Under the pieces are notes generated by a model. The model was not told where the DNA came from. It saw only the letters and a program-made list of their open reading frames with translations, and ran no database searches. Below, one piece after another: positions 1 to 11,590 of a stretch of DNA of 64,000 nucleotides. Source of the DNA: Cryptomeria japonica (Eukaryota; Streptophyta; Pinopsida; Cupressales; Cupressaceae); the NCBI RefSeq assembly GCF_030272615.1, contig NC_081411.1:216584154-216648153 (forward strand), in the 5' to 3' direction. Position 1 is the stretch's first letter, and every line of letters starts with the position of its first letter. Both the position numbers and the translations under genes were made by a program.

Positions 1-318
1 TATAGGTTTACATTATCTTAGCCTCCATATTTTCACTACTATTAAAAATAGTTAGTGTAGATTTGATACTATTTATACTTCTTTGATAAATAAATAAAAT
101 CTAAGAGAATCTTGCTTTGTCAATTTGATGTAAGCCTTCTTCTTAAATTTATTTTTACTTCTTTAATATCCATATTTTCTTCGAAAAATAGAATCATACT
201 ATTGAACATGAACACAATGTTCAATTTCGCTCTCAATCAAAATAATTTGCCACTTCATAATATGAAAAGGTCATATATATTTATTCAAAATTGATACAAA
301 TTAACATTATGAAAAAGT

Positions 319-515
319 ATTAAACATTATAAAATGAGTGTCATCCCATTATAATGTTTTAAAATATAAAAGCAATTTCAAATGTTATAACAATGATGTC
401 CAATTCACATTATAAAATATTAAACATTATAAAATGAGTGTCATCCCATTATAATGTTTTAAAATATAAAAGCAATTTCAAATGTTATAATGATGTCTAA
501 TTCACATTAAGGCTT
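319..515. repeat. 100-bp tandem duplication (two copies)
   Basis: The block starting ATTAAACATTATAAAATGAG at 319 is repeated exactly 100 bp later at 419. The copies stay almost identical through the GTTTTAAAATATAAAAGC segment. They diverge only near the right end, where the second copy lacks a few bases. It is non-coding. Confidence 0.9.
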
Positions 516-915
516 CCATTTGTTTTGTTATATTTTGATAGTTTGCTTTCGGTTTCAGCAAAGAGTTCCTTTGTGAACAAAAGAAAAAAAAGTTGAGGGC
601 AGTTTAAAGTTGAAACGTGAACTTGTATTCTACCACTAAAAGAGTTTCCAAAAGTGTGACATAATCCATGGATGTCTTTATATTGGAGGCATTTGTCAAG
701 CCACTTTGTAGAATAATCCCTAAAATAAAGCCAAAAGTCATTATTTCTTTTTGATAAAGTGGATATGCTAAGCACTTTATATGATCAGTCACTTTAGAAG
801 ATTTCTATCTACATTTGTCTACTATATTAAGAAGAATATCTTTTGTGCGCCATGCAATTGGATGGTCCAACATTAGTGATTCCACTTGATTTTTCCGGTG
901 ACGCAAAAGTCAAAA

Positions 916-965
916 GAACTTTATTAGCCGATGGAACTTTATATTTTGATAGGCTAATAAAGTTC
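916..965. repeat. Perfect 14-bp inverted repeat (hairpin)
   Basis: GAACTTTATTAGCC (916-929) is the exact reverse complement of GGCTAATAAAGTTC (952-965), with a 22-nt loop. The loop itself contains another GGAACTTTAT. The DNA could extrude or the RNA fold as a stem-loop. No gene lies nearby to suggest a role. Confidence 0.85.
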
Positions 966-1839
966 CCCTACATTTTTTTTCAGTTTTCTTCTCATCGAAA
1001 ATGTATCACTTCGTAAGGCATCTTAAATTATCCATGGAATTGAATAGTTTAAATCATTTATTGCTAATATTATAACATGATATAATTTTGTAGTTGTTAC
1101 TAATAGTCATAGCCAAAACACAAACTTAAATGAAGTATGTAAGTAAATCTTGTTCCATTAATTGAGATAAAAAAACTGGGAGTGTTCCCTCCAAATATTG
1201 TTATGATATCTTAGTTCAAGTGGGTAAATGCGTTAAAAAGGATGTCACCCTTTAGAATACCATGCCAAAGCGAAACATGTATAGTTAACTTCCTGAATAG
1301 CATCCAAAGAGATCACTTTATGTTAATGCTTCATATAACTATGAATCATACCTATTAGAACCTTTAGATATTAAATATGACAAATCGCTTTAACAATATT
1401 TTTTTTATTAAACATTTATATTTGTATCAACAAAACATAGATAGTACTTTCATGAGGCTACCTAGCTTCCTATAGTAACAATAACTTCCCTGTAAAGGTC
1501 TTGATAGAGAGACTTTTCCTTTCAAGATAATAATAACTCTAATCTTAACTACTTATTTATAAATGAAAAACTATTTCTAATTAAAAATACAACAAAATTA
1601 TGAATATAATATAATAAATTTGACTATAACTATAAATTTATATTATATGTTATAATATCTCCCCATAATTGTTCCTATTTGAACTAATAGTAGAATCGAG
1701 TCTAACGAATTTTTTTGTAAAAGTATTCTTATCTATGAGGGGAGACTATATGGAAAATGCAACTAATTTCCTATCCCCCATTGAGAGTTTCAAGTTAAAG
1801 ATCAATATTTTATCATTAGTCAATATCGTTTTTACATTA

Positions 1840-1923
1840 TACAATTTTGTACCCTCCAATATGTTATTCGAAACATATATTACTATTGGTTAACTATTGC
1901 ACCTCCTTTGATGCAAGTGCTAA
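1840..1923 (+). mobile_element. Helitron-like 3' end (copy 1)
   Basis: TTGCACCT..ATGCAA (1897-1916) forms a weak hairpin followed by GTG, then CTAA (1920-1923) and T. This is the CTRR|T layout expected at a Helitron 3' terminus. About 45 bp upstream of the terminus resembles the second copy at 3505-3584. No 5' end or Rep/helicase coding was identified, so this would be a non-autonomous or fragmentary copy. Confidence 0.4.
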
Positions 1924-2887
1924 TATATAAACTATGAGAGGTTTGCATATGTAAATTGGGTAAACATATCTTCATATAGAACTTGGGACTATAAAAACAG
2001 AGGATTCAATAGATGACATACAATAATTCCTTTTAATAAAGACTTTCACTTGCATATAGTCCTAAATTGTTTCATCAGTTAATTGGGTTTAGGCCATGGA
2101 AAGTTAAAAGATTTATATTGACCCTATTTTAGGTTAATTTTTATATTTCAATTGATCAATGGGTATTTCTTAAAAACTTCTCACATTTACAAAGAATCAA
2201 TTGTATAACAATGTTGATTTTAGGGTTACATTTAAAGATTAGCTTCATAAAAAACAGTTATCTAATAATTCCCAAATATATTGGAAAGCAAAATCGAGAT
2301 TGTTTGTGACAAATTTTACAATCTATTTCAATTAACACAGGTAATGCTAAGCTTGTAGTAGCAAACTATGATAAGTTTTTTCAAAAAATGTTATATGAAA
2401 TAGTAATTTAGCAACTATGCAACAAAAGAATAATGTGAACTAAATTTAGGATACATTATATAGATAGTTTGCATTATTTTTGAGGATTTTATATTATCTA
2501 CAAATTTATTTTATTTCTTAATACAAATCTATACTTATCAATATGTATTTTTATAAAACCATCTTCTACACAAACCCTTATATTATATTTGTAAACATTT
2601 CAATCTTTAACTAAAACATTAAAAGGCAACTACACAAAATGTAGTTATATTCTTCTAATTTTGTGTTTATGGACTTGAATGAAAGCTCTAGCAAAGGAGC
2701 TAAACATCAGACCTAAAAATTTTAGATTGGATTTAAAATAAGAAGAAAAGATAATAATCCCCAACTATATAATAGCTCATTTCATCACATTTACTATGAT
2801 TACGAGTATAGAAATTTTATTTCAACAAAACTTATGGGAACAAGTCGAAGGCTATGGAATATGTGCTAGAAAAACACCACCATAGGT

Positions 2888-2957
2888 GATAGGATTTCCT
2901 CTAGCAAGAGTATTGTTATGAGTGTTGAAAACTCCTACTACAAGAAATCCCATCACT
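2888..2957. repeat. Imperfect inverted repeat, ~16-bp arms
   Basis: GTGATAGGATTTCC near 2888 pairs imperfectly with GAAATCCCATCAC ending near 2957, leaving a ~40-nt loop. It could be a relic of a tiny MITE or a chance hairpin. No flanking duplication was established. Confidence 0.4.
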
Positions 2958-3504
2958 ATTGCAGAAAATCTAATCACCAATTGTTGCAATTTTTTTGGCT
3001 CCTATTTCATAACCTTCAATATAATTCTACAAATTTTCTTAAAATAAAATAGTTTCTAATGTTCATAATTATATGAATGTTCACAATTATATTAAATGTG
3101 AGGAAATGAACTATTATAAATTTTGTCAGAAATTTCAAACTATTTCTTTGGCACAGTTGCAAAAGATAGACCCGATTTGGTCGAGGCTTTTGAAGAAAGT
3201 ATAGTATTTTAGAAAACTTATTAATTTGATCAGTAAGCCAACTGGAAATTTACTTCCCGCATCATACTCAAAGGCTTTATATTTTGCTCGTTTCATAAAC
3301 ACAACTTAGAAATTTAAACTCAATTGAGTGAAAAATTTAGTGTGTAATATTTGAAAGGTCCTAAGAAGACAAATGATTTTGTAAAAATTGGGGAAACAAA
3401 TTTTAACATGCATTGAAGATCTATCGTTCACACAAATTTATTTCCCACAAAACAAGCTTATGTTCCAACTTTTGGATACCTCAGAAGATATTCATACAAT
3501 CAAT

Positions 3505-3584
3505 TATGAATACTCTACTATAATTATAGTGATATAAATTACTATCGGTGTACCCATTGCACCTCATTTAGGTGCAAGTGCTAG
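3505..3584 (+). mobile_element. Helitron-like 3' end (copy 2)
   Basis: TTGCACCT (3557-3564) and AGGTGCAA (3570-3577) are a perfect 8-bp hairpin. GTG, CTAG (3581-3584) and T follow. Hairpin, short spacer and CTRR before a T is the signature of a Helitron 3' end. The upstream sequence is homologous to copy 1, as expected for members of one family. The 5' TC end is not identified. Confidence 0.45.
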
Positions 3585-4499
3585 TTTTAATAAAGAGGAC
3601 AAATAGAGGATATGTAAAAGAACAAGATAGATGAAACAACTACTACTAGGCATCACTACTCAAGTTTAAGTAAGGGTTGGTTAAGAATCAAATTAGCATT
3701 CAAATGTGGATGATAATGATGATCATCATGTTTACAGTTAATTAAATATCATGGTTTTTTTAATTGTAGGGGAATCGAACATGTAGTATCTTAAAAAATC
3801 AAGTATAGTAGTCTAACAGGGGGCATGAAGTCTGTGAGTACACCAACCCTTGATGAGAGCATGAGTCTATAGGATGAAATCTTTTTAGCTAAGAGCCAAG
3901 GACTTAGAGGTATCCATTCTGCCAAATTCACAAGGGCATGATCTTGACCTCACTCATCATTTATGATGTTGAAGCCTTGCACTCAACAAGACTTGATTAC
4001 TGGTGGACTCATTTGGGGCCATTCAACTTCCCCAACTAACCAAACGCCCATTAACATATAGTATTAATTGATCATAATTGATTAATCTATCTTCCAAAAA
4101 TAAATATAATAAATATTTTGATTGTATTTACAATCTAATGATATAAATAATCTTAAATTAATTTATATTTAATAAAATAATTAATATTAATTAATAAAAA
4201 ATAATTACTATAAAAATAACTTTTATAATTAATATGATTGAAAAATTATTGGATGCTTGCTTGATTTGATTTTTGTAGAGACTTAAATAATAATACTATG
4301 ATAAAATATTTGAAATTGATATCTAGATGCAAATTTGTAATAAAAAGATTCGAAGGATTCTATGAAAAAATGAAAAAAATTGTTGCTACATAGCAAGCTC
4401 CCATGTGATCTAGGTTAGGTGGTGTGGCTTGATGCTTTGGTATAATAGTCTACAAGAAATTATTTTCTTTAGTTTGTATTTTGTTTCAAGTTTGGTTGA

Positions 4500-5423
4500 A
4501 TATTTGGAATTGGTGCAGTCACGACAGGAGAGTCCTCAAGGAGAACAATCCAGACCATGCAACAAGAGTAACCACAATAGAACCAACACAATGTGATGGA
4601 GGCAATGCAAAATTAGACTTATATTATATCATGGAATTCAAGTACAACTAGGCGACAACATGCGGGCTTACAAGATTCAACACATAGGCTTGATTATAAA
4701 CATGTTCTATTATACTGTCTGGGCTCACGAAAGAATGCCAGCCAACTTCGGATCTTCTAATCCTCTGATTATTCTTCTATGTCTAAAGATTTGTTTTCTA
4801 TATGCACTTAATTACATCGATTTATATGATATTCATAGCTCAAGGATGATCCGCGTTGGCTAAAGATGGAACAATTATGGATGAAGAAAATGTAATGTGT
4901 AAAACAACAAGGTCGGCCTCTGCAAAAAGGAATCCCTCCGGAAACAACATAAAATGATGTGTAGACCCCAAAGGAAGGTAGATCACAAGCCAAGGAACAT
5001 TGGAAGAAATGAAATTAGGCTCTACAAGCTACATAAATGATCCACAAGATTCTCCTTTAGCAAATAGGTCTTGAGTGGCTCCAGTGCTCTGATTAGCAAA
5101 TCTGACACAAATTCTGAAAGTGATAACTTGTCGGAAAAAGATCCAAACGTCCTGCGGACTTAGGATAAGGTAGATGAACATGTCCACAAGAAAAATCCAC
5201 CTCCGCAAGGTCCGGAGTGCAAATTCAAAGAAACACAGAAAGAAATACTAAAACTGCAAAACAAAAAGAAGTTTTTTTGGGTTGATGCAAGATTGCCAAG
5301 AACCAGGGATACTCCTACATCAGGAACCATGGCTATACTTAATTTTAAAATGAAGGAAATATCCTTGCCTAATCTCCATGATACTCAAATGTCAAGCTAC
5401 CTATACACATTAAGCAAACTATG
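4500..5423 (+). other. GC-richer patch with an 83-codon open stretch
   Basis: Base composition here is less AT-rich than the surroundings. Frame 5172-5423 is open for about 83 codons before a TGA and reads as a Lys/Pro-rich peptide, with an internal ATG near 5328. I recognise no domain. It may be an eroded exon or a transposon fragment; chance is also possible. Confidence 0.25.
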
Positions 5424-6391
5424 AATATGTAAATCTAGTTTACTAGTGAAGTAGTGCAATGATTAAATATAGAATGTTAGTTTAATACTGAACTGTAAGT
5501 GTAACATGATTTTGAACCAAATTTATCATCTTGGTTTTATGTGGAAAATATTTACAATTAACAAACATTTTAAATTGATAGTTAATAGAACAAGCTATAA
5601 TAACCATCAAATTGTTGAAAATTTATCAAAAAATAGTTTAGTAATGGTTAAATCACATTCTGTGATTTTAATAGACATTTAAACTATTTTTTTAGTAGAA
5701 CAAATAATGCTTGTTTGGGACCTAGCTATCTATAATGTTCTAAGTTATTATTTTTATCATTATTCAATTCGCACTTGATTTTGGGGCTATATCATCATTA
5801 CTTTTAAATTTTCACTTGCTTTCTATACCATATTTATTTTAGAATCAATATCGGTGGGATTTATCACTTATAATTTATATTATATATAATTATACTTTTG
5901 AGGGGTGCGTTGTGGACCCCTAATATAGACTAAGCTATCTAAATTTCTTGAAATCATAAATTGTAGTAAAGAGATAATTGGAGATGAATCGCTAATATTG
6001 TGATACGATGCATGCCACTTATATTCTTCTTTCATATTTTTGTTATCGTGACCTCTAATAACTAGGGTATACGAGACCCCAAATTTAATAATTATAAGGA
6101 AAACAAGTAGCATAGAGTTCATGTAATAATAATATTTTTCTATTTTTAAACAAATAAGAAATTGAGATATTTCTTGTACCTTATTTTTAGGTATAGTATA
6201 GTTGTGATAACAATTTGTATACTTTGTGGTCCAACATTGAAAATATACTTATGATACACTACTTGGATATGATTAGTCTCCAAACATTTATTTCATTGAT
6301 GATCAAGTGATCATTTTCTAAATATTTTAGAAATAATATTTTGGGGATCTTGTATGCGAAAAATGATTCCATGTATAAATCACTTTACATA

Positions 6392-6396
6392 GTGCT
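6392..6396. repeat. Target site duplication GTGCT, left of L1
   Basis: GTGCT immediately precedes the 5' LTR of L1 and recurs at 14179-14183 immediately after the 3' LTR. This fixes both ends of the element. Confidence 0.95.
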
Positions 6397-7335
6397 TGTA
6401 GACACCTAAAATTAATATTTAATTAATTTAAGCCTTTCAACATAATTAATTGACTTAAATGTGTTATCCTTATTCTTCTTAGTATTAATTAAATTAATTC
6501 TATCACTATTGTCCAACAATTAATTTATCAAATAAATTAATTATTCCCCTATTCTTTTAAAGTCCCCTCCAATAATTATTTCCTCTAAACCCACTTAGTT
6601 AATTAATTTTAATTAATTAACCTAACTAAAGTGATTCCTACAAATCATTTTTACCTAATCCCACTCAACCTAATTAATCCTTCTAGAATATCTCATAATC
6701 ATGCTTATCATTATCCCTCGATTTTTAATTCCCACTCATGTCACATCAACATTGAGCCTCTCAAAGAAATTCAAATTTCTTTGAATCCCTCAATGCATCC
6801 TTATTTTAGAATTTTTAATTCTTCATATTTGAAGTTCAAATTTCTCCCCCCTTTTCCCAAGGAATTTTATATTCCTGTTTATTTTCCCAAGGCACCCTTG
6901 ATCCATGCCTTCTATCTCAAATCAATCTCAACCCTTCATGATCAAATCAATTTTGGCCCTCCATTGGCCTTCTCCAATCTATAAATTGGAGCCTATTCTC
7001 CTCACAAATCATCCACTTCTCATGCATTGTCATGTTGCTCTTTTCTCCTCTCTCTTATTTCTTCAATCTTTCAATTCAAATCCATCCAATAATCCTATCA
7101 AATTCATTAATCTTGTTGAGAAAAGGAGATCAATCGACATCCAAATCAAGCAAGGAGCACATCAAGTGGAGCATCAAGGGCACATCCTCATCATCCATCC
7201 ACTTCATCAAGCTCAATTCGAGGGAGAGGTAAAAATAACAAGGTATAAATGGTTATTCTTTGTGTTTTATGTGTTTGAATGCTTCATTTGAATACTATCC
7301 ATCTAATCTTACCTTGCTACATTTTCCCCTCTTCA
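6397..7335 (+). repeat. 5' LTR of L1 (939 bp)
   Basis: It begins TGTAGACACC and ends CTCTTCA, so it has the usual TG..CA termini. It is colinear with 13242-14178 over its whole length with scattered substitutions. It contains AT-rich TTAATTAATT blocks near the start and a CTATAAATTGGAG stretch near 6980 that could be a TATA box. Several short ORFs in it are mirrored in the other LTR and are not genes. Confidence 0.95.
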
Positions 7336-7338
7336 TTC

Positions 7339-7356
7339 TGGCACGCTCGATGGGAT
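7339..7356 (+). promoter_or_regulatory. Primer binding site-like sequence of L1
   Basis: TGGCACGCTCGATGGGAT starts 3 nt (TTC) after the LTR end. Its TGG start is the complement of a tRNA CCA tail, and its layout recalls the TGGCGCC..GGGA primer sites of Tat/Athila elements. I cannot name the tRNA. Confidence 0.6.
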
Positions 7357-7458
7357 CCATGTCCCTGAATCTAATGTTTATTTTGAGTTTTTGTGAGTTT
7401 TCAAGTCGTGGGTATCATAACAGTGCGAGTGCCTGCAAATTAGCATGACCGACTCGGA

Positions 7459-8200
7459 TCAGCGCGAGCGAAAGGCATTTCAGTGCGTGCGCAAGCGCAT
7501 CAACGCGATCACAGGCACATCGGCGTGAGCGCCCCAGATTTAAATTTACTTTCTCACTCCCCTACAAGTCTGCATATTAGAGCGTGCATTTCTGGAACAA
7601 CGTGTCCGATTTAAAAATTTCCTTCCTAATCTAACAGCCTTCTTCACTTTTCATTCTACTTCTTTCTTGTTGATTAACAATCAAAATACTTAAAGAAATA
7701 AACAAAAAAAATCTAGGAGGAAAATTTGGTTATTTGGTTTTACAAGTTAGTCATTTTTTTTTAGTACTCCTGGTTCAGCGCGAGCGACCTACGAATAGCG
7801 CAGGCGCTCTACTGGATCCTCGCTCAAATTCAAATTTTTGAATTTTTTGAAATCTACTAACTATTTTGGTCTTTTTCAGCGCATGCGCTTGCGTTTCAGC
7901 GTGTACGCCCGCATTTTTGCATAGGAGAACCTGTATCAGCGCGATGGTTTCCAGAATCCCACCCACTTAATTTTTATTTTTTTTGAATTTTCCATCTAAC
8001 CACTAACTTTTTTTTTCTTAGTTGTTGTGTTTTAGCGCGAGCGCAGGCACTTCGATGCGACCGATCCAGAACAATGTGACAGTTAGGTATAAATCAGCAA
8101 TTCTATTTGTTTTTATTTTTTGTATTTTATTTTGCTTTCGGCCCTCTTTAGTGCCTGCGCAGGCGCTTGACTGGAGATCAGCGCGTGCACTGTTTCTGCA
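7459..8200 (+). repeat. Dispersed CpG-rich motif cluster in L1
   Basis: Variants of CAGCGCGAGCG recur in an otherwise AT-rich leader: near 7461, 7483, 7776, 7877, 7897, 7937, 8034, 8153 and 8178. Several are palindromic or near-palindromic (GCGCATGCGC, GCCTGCGCAGGC). The region has no convincing ORF. This could be a leader RNA structure or a protein-binding array. Confidence 0.6.
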
Positions 8201-9457
8201 GGCCTGTAGCTACTAATCAATTTTTTTTTGTGAGTGGTGCAGCTTCTTCGATTGTCCAAGATTTAAAATTACAAAACTACTAATCAAATGGTTTTGCAGG
8301 TTGCTTAGGAGTTTCAAACAAACATTGTGTCTTTTTTTATTTTTAAATAGGCACCTAGATCTAATTAGAGGGTAAATAAACCATTTCTTTTTGTATTTGT
8401 GAAAAGTGTAAAGATAGAAGATTATGCTTTCGTCTATCTAGATGATCAGAAATCGAGACCCTCCAAGCTTTTCATGTTTGTTGCATGTTTACCCTTAGCG
8501 GGCCTGCCCTCCCAAGTTGCTCTTTGAGCGGGTGAGAGGGGAACGACCCAAGTGAGTACACCCAGGCCTGGGGTTCCCAACTCACTTCAATAAATAGGCC
8601 ATTGAGATCAAAAGAATCAATGGTTGGGGCTATATAATAGTTCACTCTCACATTGGGTTCGCCATGAGGAGTTTTCATGGGAATTGATGCTTGGCTACCC
8701 CAGAGAAGTGAGTGTCATGGAGGAGAGCCAGTGGGTCAAGCATCTAAGTGTCCACTCTGGGTAAGTGTAGTTAGGAAACCAATTGGGATCCATTGACTAT
8801 TGTCCTTGCTCGCCATAGGATATGTTGTGAAGGAGAATGAGTGTCTGTTGAGTCTAACTTCTTTTCACCATTATGTTTTCTTTACTTCACATCTCTTGCC
8901 AAGTCCATCCCCCACAACCAATCAATCCTCCCTCTTTCCAAATACCATCTTGTCATCATCAAATCTTTAGTCCATTTCTATATATCCAAGAAACTCTCCA
9001 ATCCCCAATTCACTTTCATCCATTCAAATAAACATCCTCCCTCAACCAATATTTTTGTCCAAATCATTCATCCGATTTTGGATAGCCTCCCCCATTATTC
9101 TTCCTATTATCTATCTGTTCTTCCATAATCATTCTCCCTCTAATCCAATCTAATCTAGTCTAATCCAATCCATTAAATCAATAAACCAATCTAATAAAAT
9201 CAAGTCCTAATCCAAGGACCCATTCCAATCCAATCAAGTCCTAATCCAAGGACCATTCCAAGGACCCATTCCAATCCAATCAAGTCCTAATCCAAGGACC
9301 AATCCAATCAATCCAAATCCAATGCAAATCGAATCAAATGGAATCCCTCATCATTCCAAGCCAAGTCCTAATCCTCATCTTCATTTAACATCATCTTCAT
9401 AATCTTTCTCCTCCAAAACATATTCATCCAATTCCAATCTAATCCTTCACTCTCAAC

Positions 9458-11211
9458 ATGACTACCCAAAAATTCAAAACTTGGTATGAGAATATGCTTA
9501 TGGAAGTTCAAGAACCTGCCTACCAAGTCAATTCCATAATCTCCCACTCGCCTATCATACCTTCATCCTTCCCATCTCAACACATTGCACCTAATCCCTA
9601 TCTATACCATATCTCCTATCCTTCCTCTACCTCTGACAAGGGAAACCCATCTTATTCCCCATCCATATCTCCATATTATCCCTCATCTGCATATATACCT
9701 TCACCTCCCCCCCATCTACATCCCAATCCCCATCCTTCTACAATGCATTCATTACCTCTACTCCCCATCCAAATCCTTTACTCCATATTCCTCCAAACAT
9801 TAATCCTAATTCCCCAATCCATTATCCTAATCCTCCATCCAATCCCAATCCTAATCCCCCATCTAATCCCAATTCTCTATCTAATCCTAATCCTCCAAAA
9901 TCCATATTGTCCAAGTCCTCCAAATTCATTATCCATAATCTTATCCAAGATATGCTAGCAAAGGAGACAAAATCCCCACCTCGAAATAAAGTAGCCAAGT
10001 CTCCTCAAGTCCTCCATCCACCCCAATCACCTCCACCTCAAAACAAATCCCAATCCCCCGCAATTCATGATACCCCCATTTCCCCATCTACTCACATCAA
10101 AGCTTCCATATCTTCCTCCATCACACTATCCCCACAACTCCAAACATGCCAAAAGCTTGTTCCAAAGCATGCTATCATAGAATCCTCTCCATCTCATGAT
10201 TAAACCACCCCTCCCACTCCATCTCATGATACCCTCCCTAGTCAAGATCAAAGTATCCCTTCATCTCCATGTCATGATCCCAATCCATCTAAAGATCCTA
10301 ATCTTCCTTCCACACCTCATCCCCCTCAAAATGGACTCGCATCTCATTTCCAAAATAATAAGGGTCCTCAAGCTAATGCTCAAGATGTTGGTACATCCTC
10401 TATTCCTCTTAAATCCAAATTTCCTTCATACAAATCAAAATCTCATTATCCCCCGTCATCCACATCCATTTTGGGACACTATATTCCAAAGCTAAATCCT
10501 CCATTCCTTCCATCCATTTTGGGTCCTTACATCCCTCCATCCGCCACCATATCACCTCAAATAATGCTAAAGAAAGATCAACAAAGGCACACCTAATTGA
10601 ATGCCTCCCAAAAATCTCCTTTCATCATCCCACCATCCATAAAATCCTTAAGTCATTCATCCTCATGCACCCATCCCATTGCTATTGGAAGCAATATGGA
10701 TGCTCAATCTAAAAAGCATAAAGCTCAAAATCCACAAAAAACAAAGGATCAACATGTCCCCTCAAAACAACATGCTCAAAAGAAAAATATGATCCAAAAG
10801 AAAGAAAAATAAAAAAGGCCACAAAGGCCCCAAAAGAAAAAATCAAAAACTATGTGGATTCCCAAAGAAGCAATGCATCCCAAACTAAAATCAAAATCGG
10901 CATCCAAACTTGCTAATCCAAAAGCTCCATCCATTCATAAGTCCTCCAATCCTCCATCTAATGCTCCTCCATCTTCAAAATTCATTTTGGGTCCTTATGT
11001 CCAAAAATCCACCATCCTAACTTCATCATCCCCTTCTTATATTTTGGGTCCATATTTCCCAAAATCCACATTCTATCCCCCATCTAATTCAAAACACTCT
11101 CTTCCACTACTCCACCACCCTTCAAGGTGTGTGCTAATGTTGATCTTCCACAAATTTTTCAAAATCCCATCCATTATCCACTATCCATTTCTTACAATCC
11201 CATTCCATTAG
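9458..11211 (+). pseudogene. Degenerate Pro/Ser/Asn-rich ORF of L1
   Basis: The frame opens with a non-repetitive start (MTTQKFKTWYENMLMEV) and then becomes rich in Pro, Ser, Asn, His and Tyr. A shift near 9735 moves it into the frame that runs to 11211 with stops near 10201, 10594 and 10810. That part has NPNPPSNPN tracts, a Lys-rich stretch and four spaced copies of an ILGxY motif (SILGHYIPK, SILGPYIPP, FILGPYVQK, YILGPYFPK). The repeated motif argues that this was once translated. It holds the position of gag, but I see no capsid or zinc-knuckle motif. Low-complexity DNA read by chance is the alternative. Confidence 0.45.
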
Positions 11212-11523
11212 TCCAATCCTTTCCAAATCCTTATCTTCCATCCCCTATCCATTTCATCTCCCCAATTATTGTTACCAACATCTATGAGCATACCTGTAGT
11301 TCAAAGCAATACTAAGGGATACCATCTATGGAACTAGATGCTTGAGTCCTTCCTTCCTCCTTCACACATTCTCTATCTTCCATATCCACTCATCCTTATC
11401 CTTATCCATCCAAACTATTCTAAAAATTCAAAATTTAAAAATAAAAATAAAAATAAAAAAAATAAAAAGAAAAATACAAAAAAAAAAAAATCAGAAAAAA
11501 AGTAAAGAAAAATCATTTCATCC

Positions 11524-11590
11524 AATGGTGAAAACCACTTCTTGTGGCGCCTTGGTTAAGTACCATGACGAAAACTTGGCAAAAAAGAGT
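11524..11590 (+). promoter_or_regulatory. Motif shared with element T
   Basis: AATGGTGAAAACCACTTC, then GGCGCC, then GGTTAAGTACCATGACG and GAAAACTTGGCAAA. The same ordered pieces occur in T on the opposite strand at 24800-24880. In both elements the motif follows an A-rich tract (in element orientation) on the 3' side of the interior. A purine run, CTTGGGGGCAAG, lies just downstream at 11624-11635. Its function is unknown; it could be a packaging or splicing signal. Confidence 0.5.

Larger units (their letters stand above)
1..6391. other. AT-rich intergenic DNA, no supported gene
   Basis: This stretch is strongly AT-rich and every reading frame is short and stop-rich. I find no protein family, tRNA or rRNA in it. 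It holds a 100-bp tandem duplication near its start, a perfect 14-bp inverted repeat, two similar Helitron-like 3' ends and a slightly GC-richer patch at about 4500-5420. It is probably eroded transposon sequence. L1 was inserted at its right edge. Confidence 0.7.

Noticed and set aside
6631-7291. Open frames of 117 and 128 codons on the + strand
   Set aside because: They lie inside the 5' LTR of L1 and are mirrored at 13624-14134 in the 3' LTR; composition is AT/pyrimidine bias, no protein motif.
8841-9128. 95-codon Ser/Pro/His-rich ORF
   Set aside because: Sits in the pyrimidine-biased tract of L1, where stop codons are rare by composition; no repeat motif or start context to support it.
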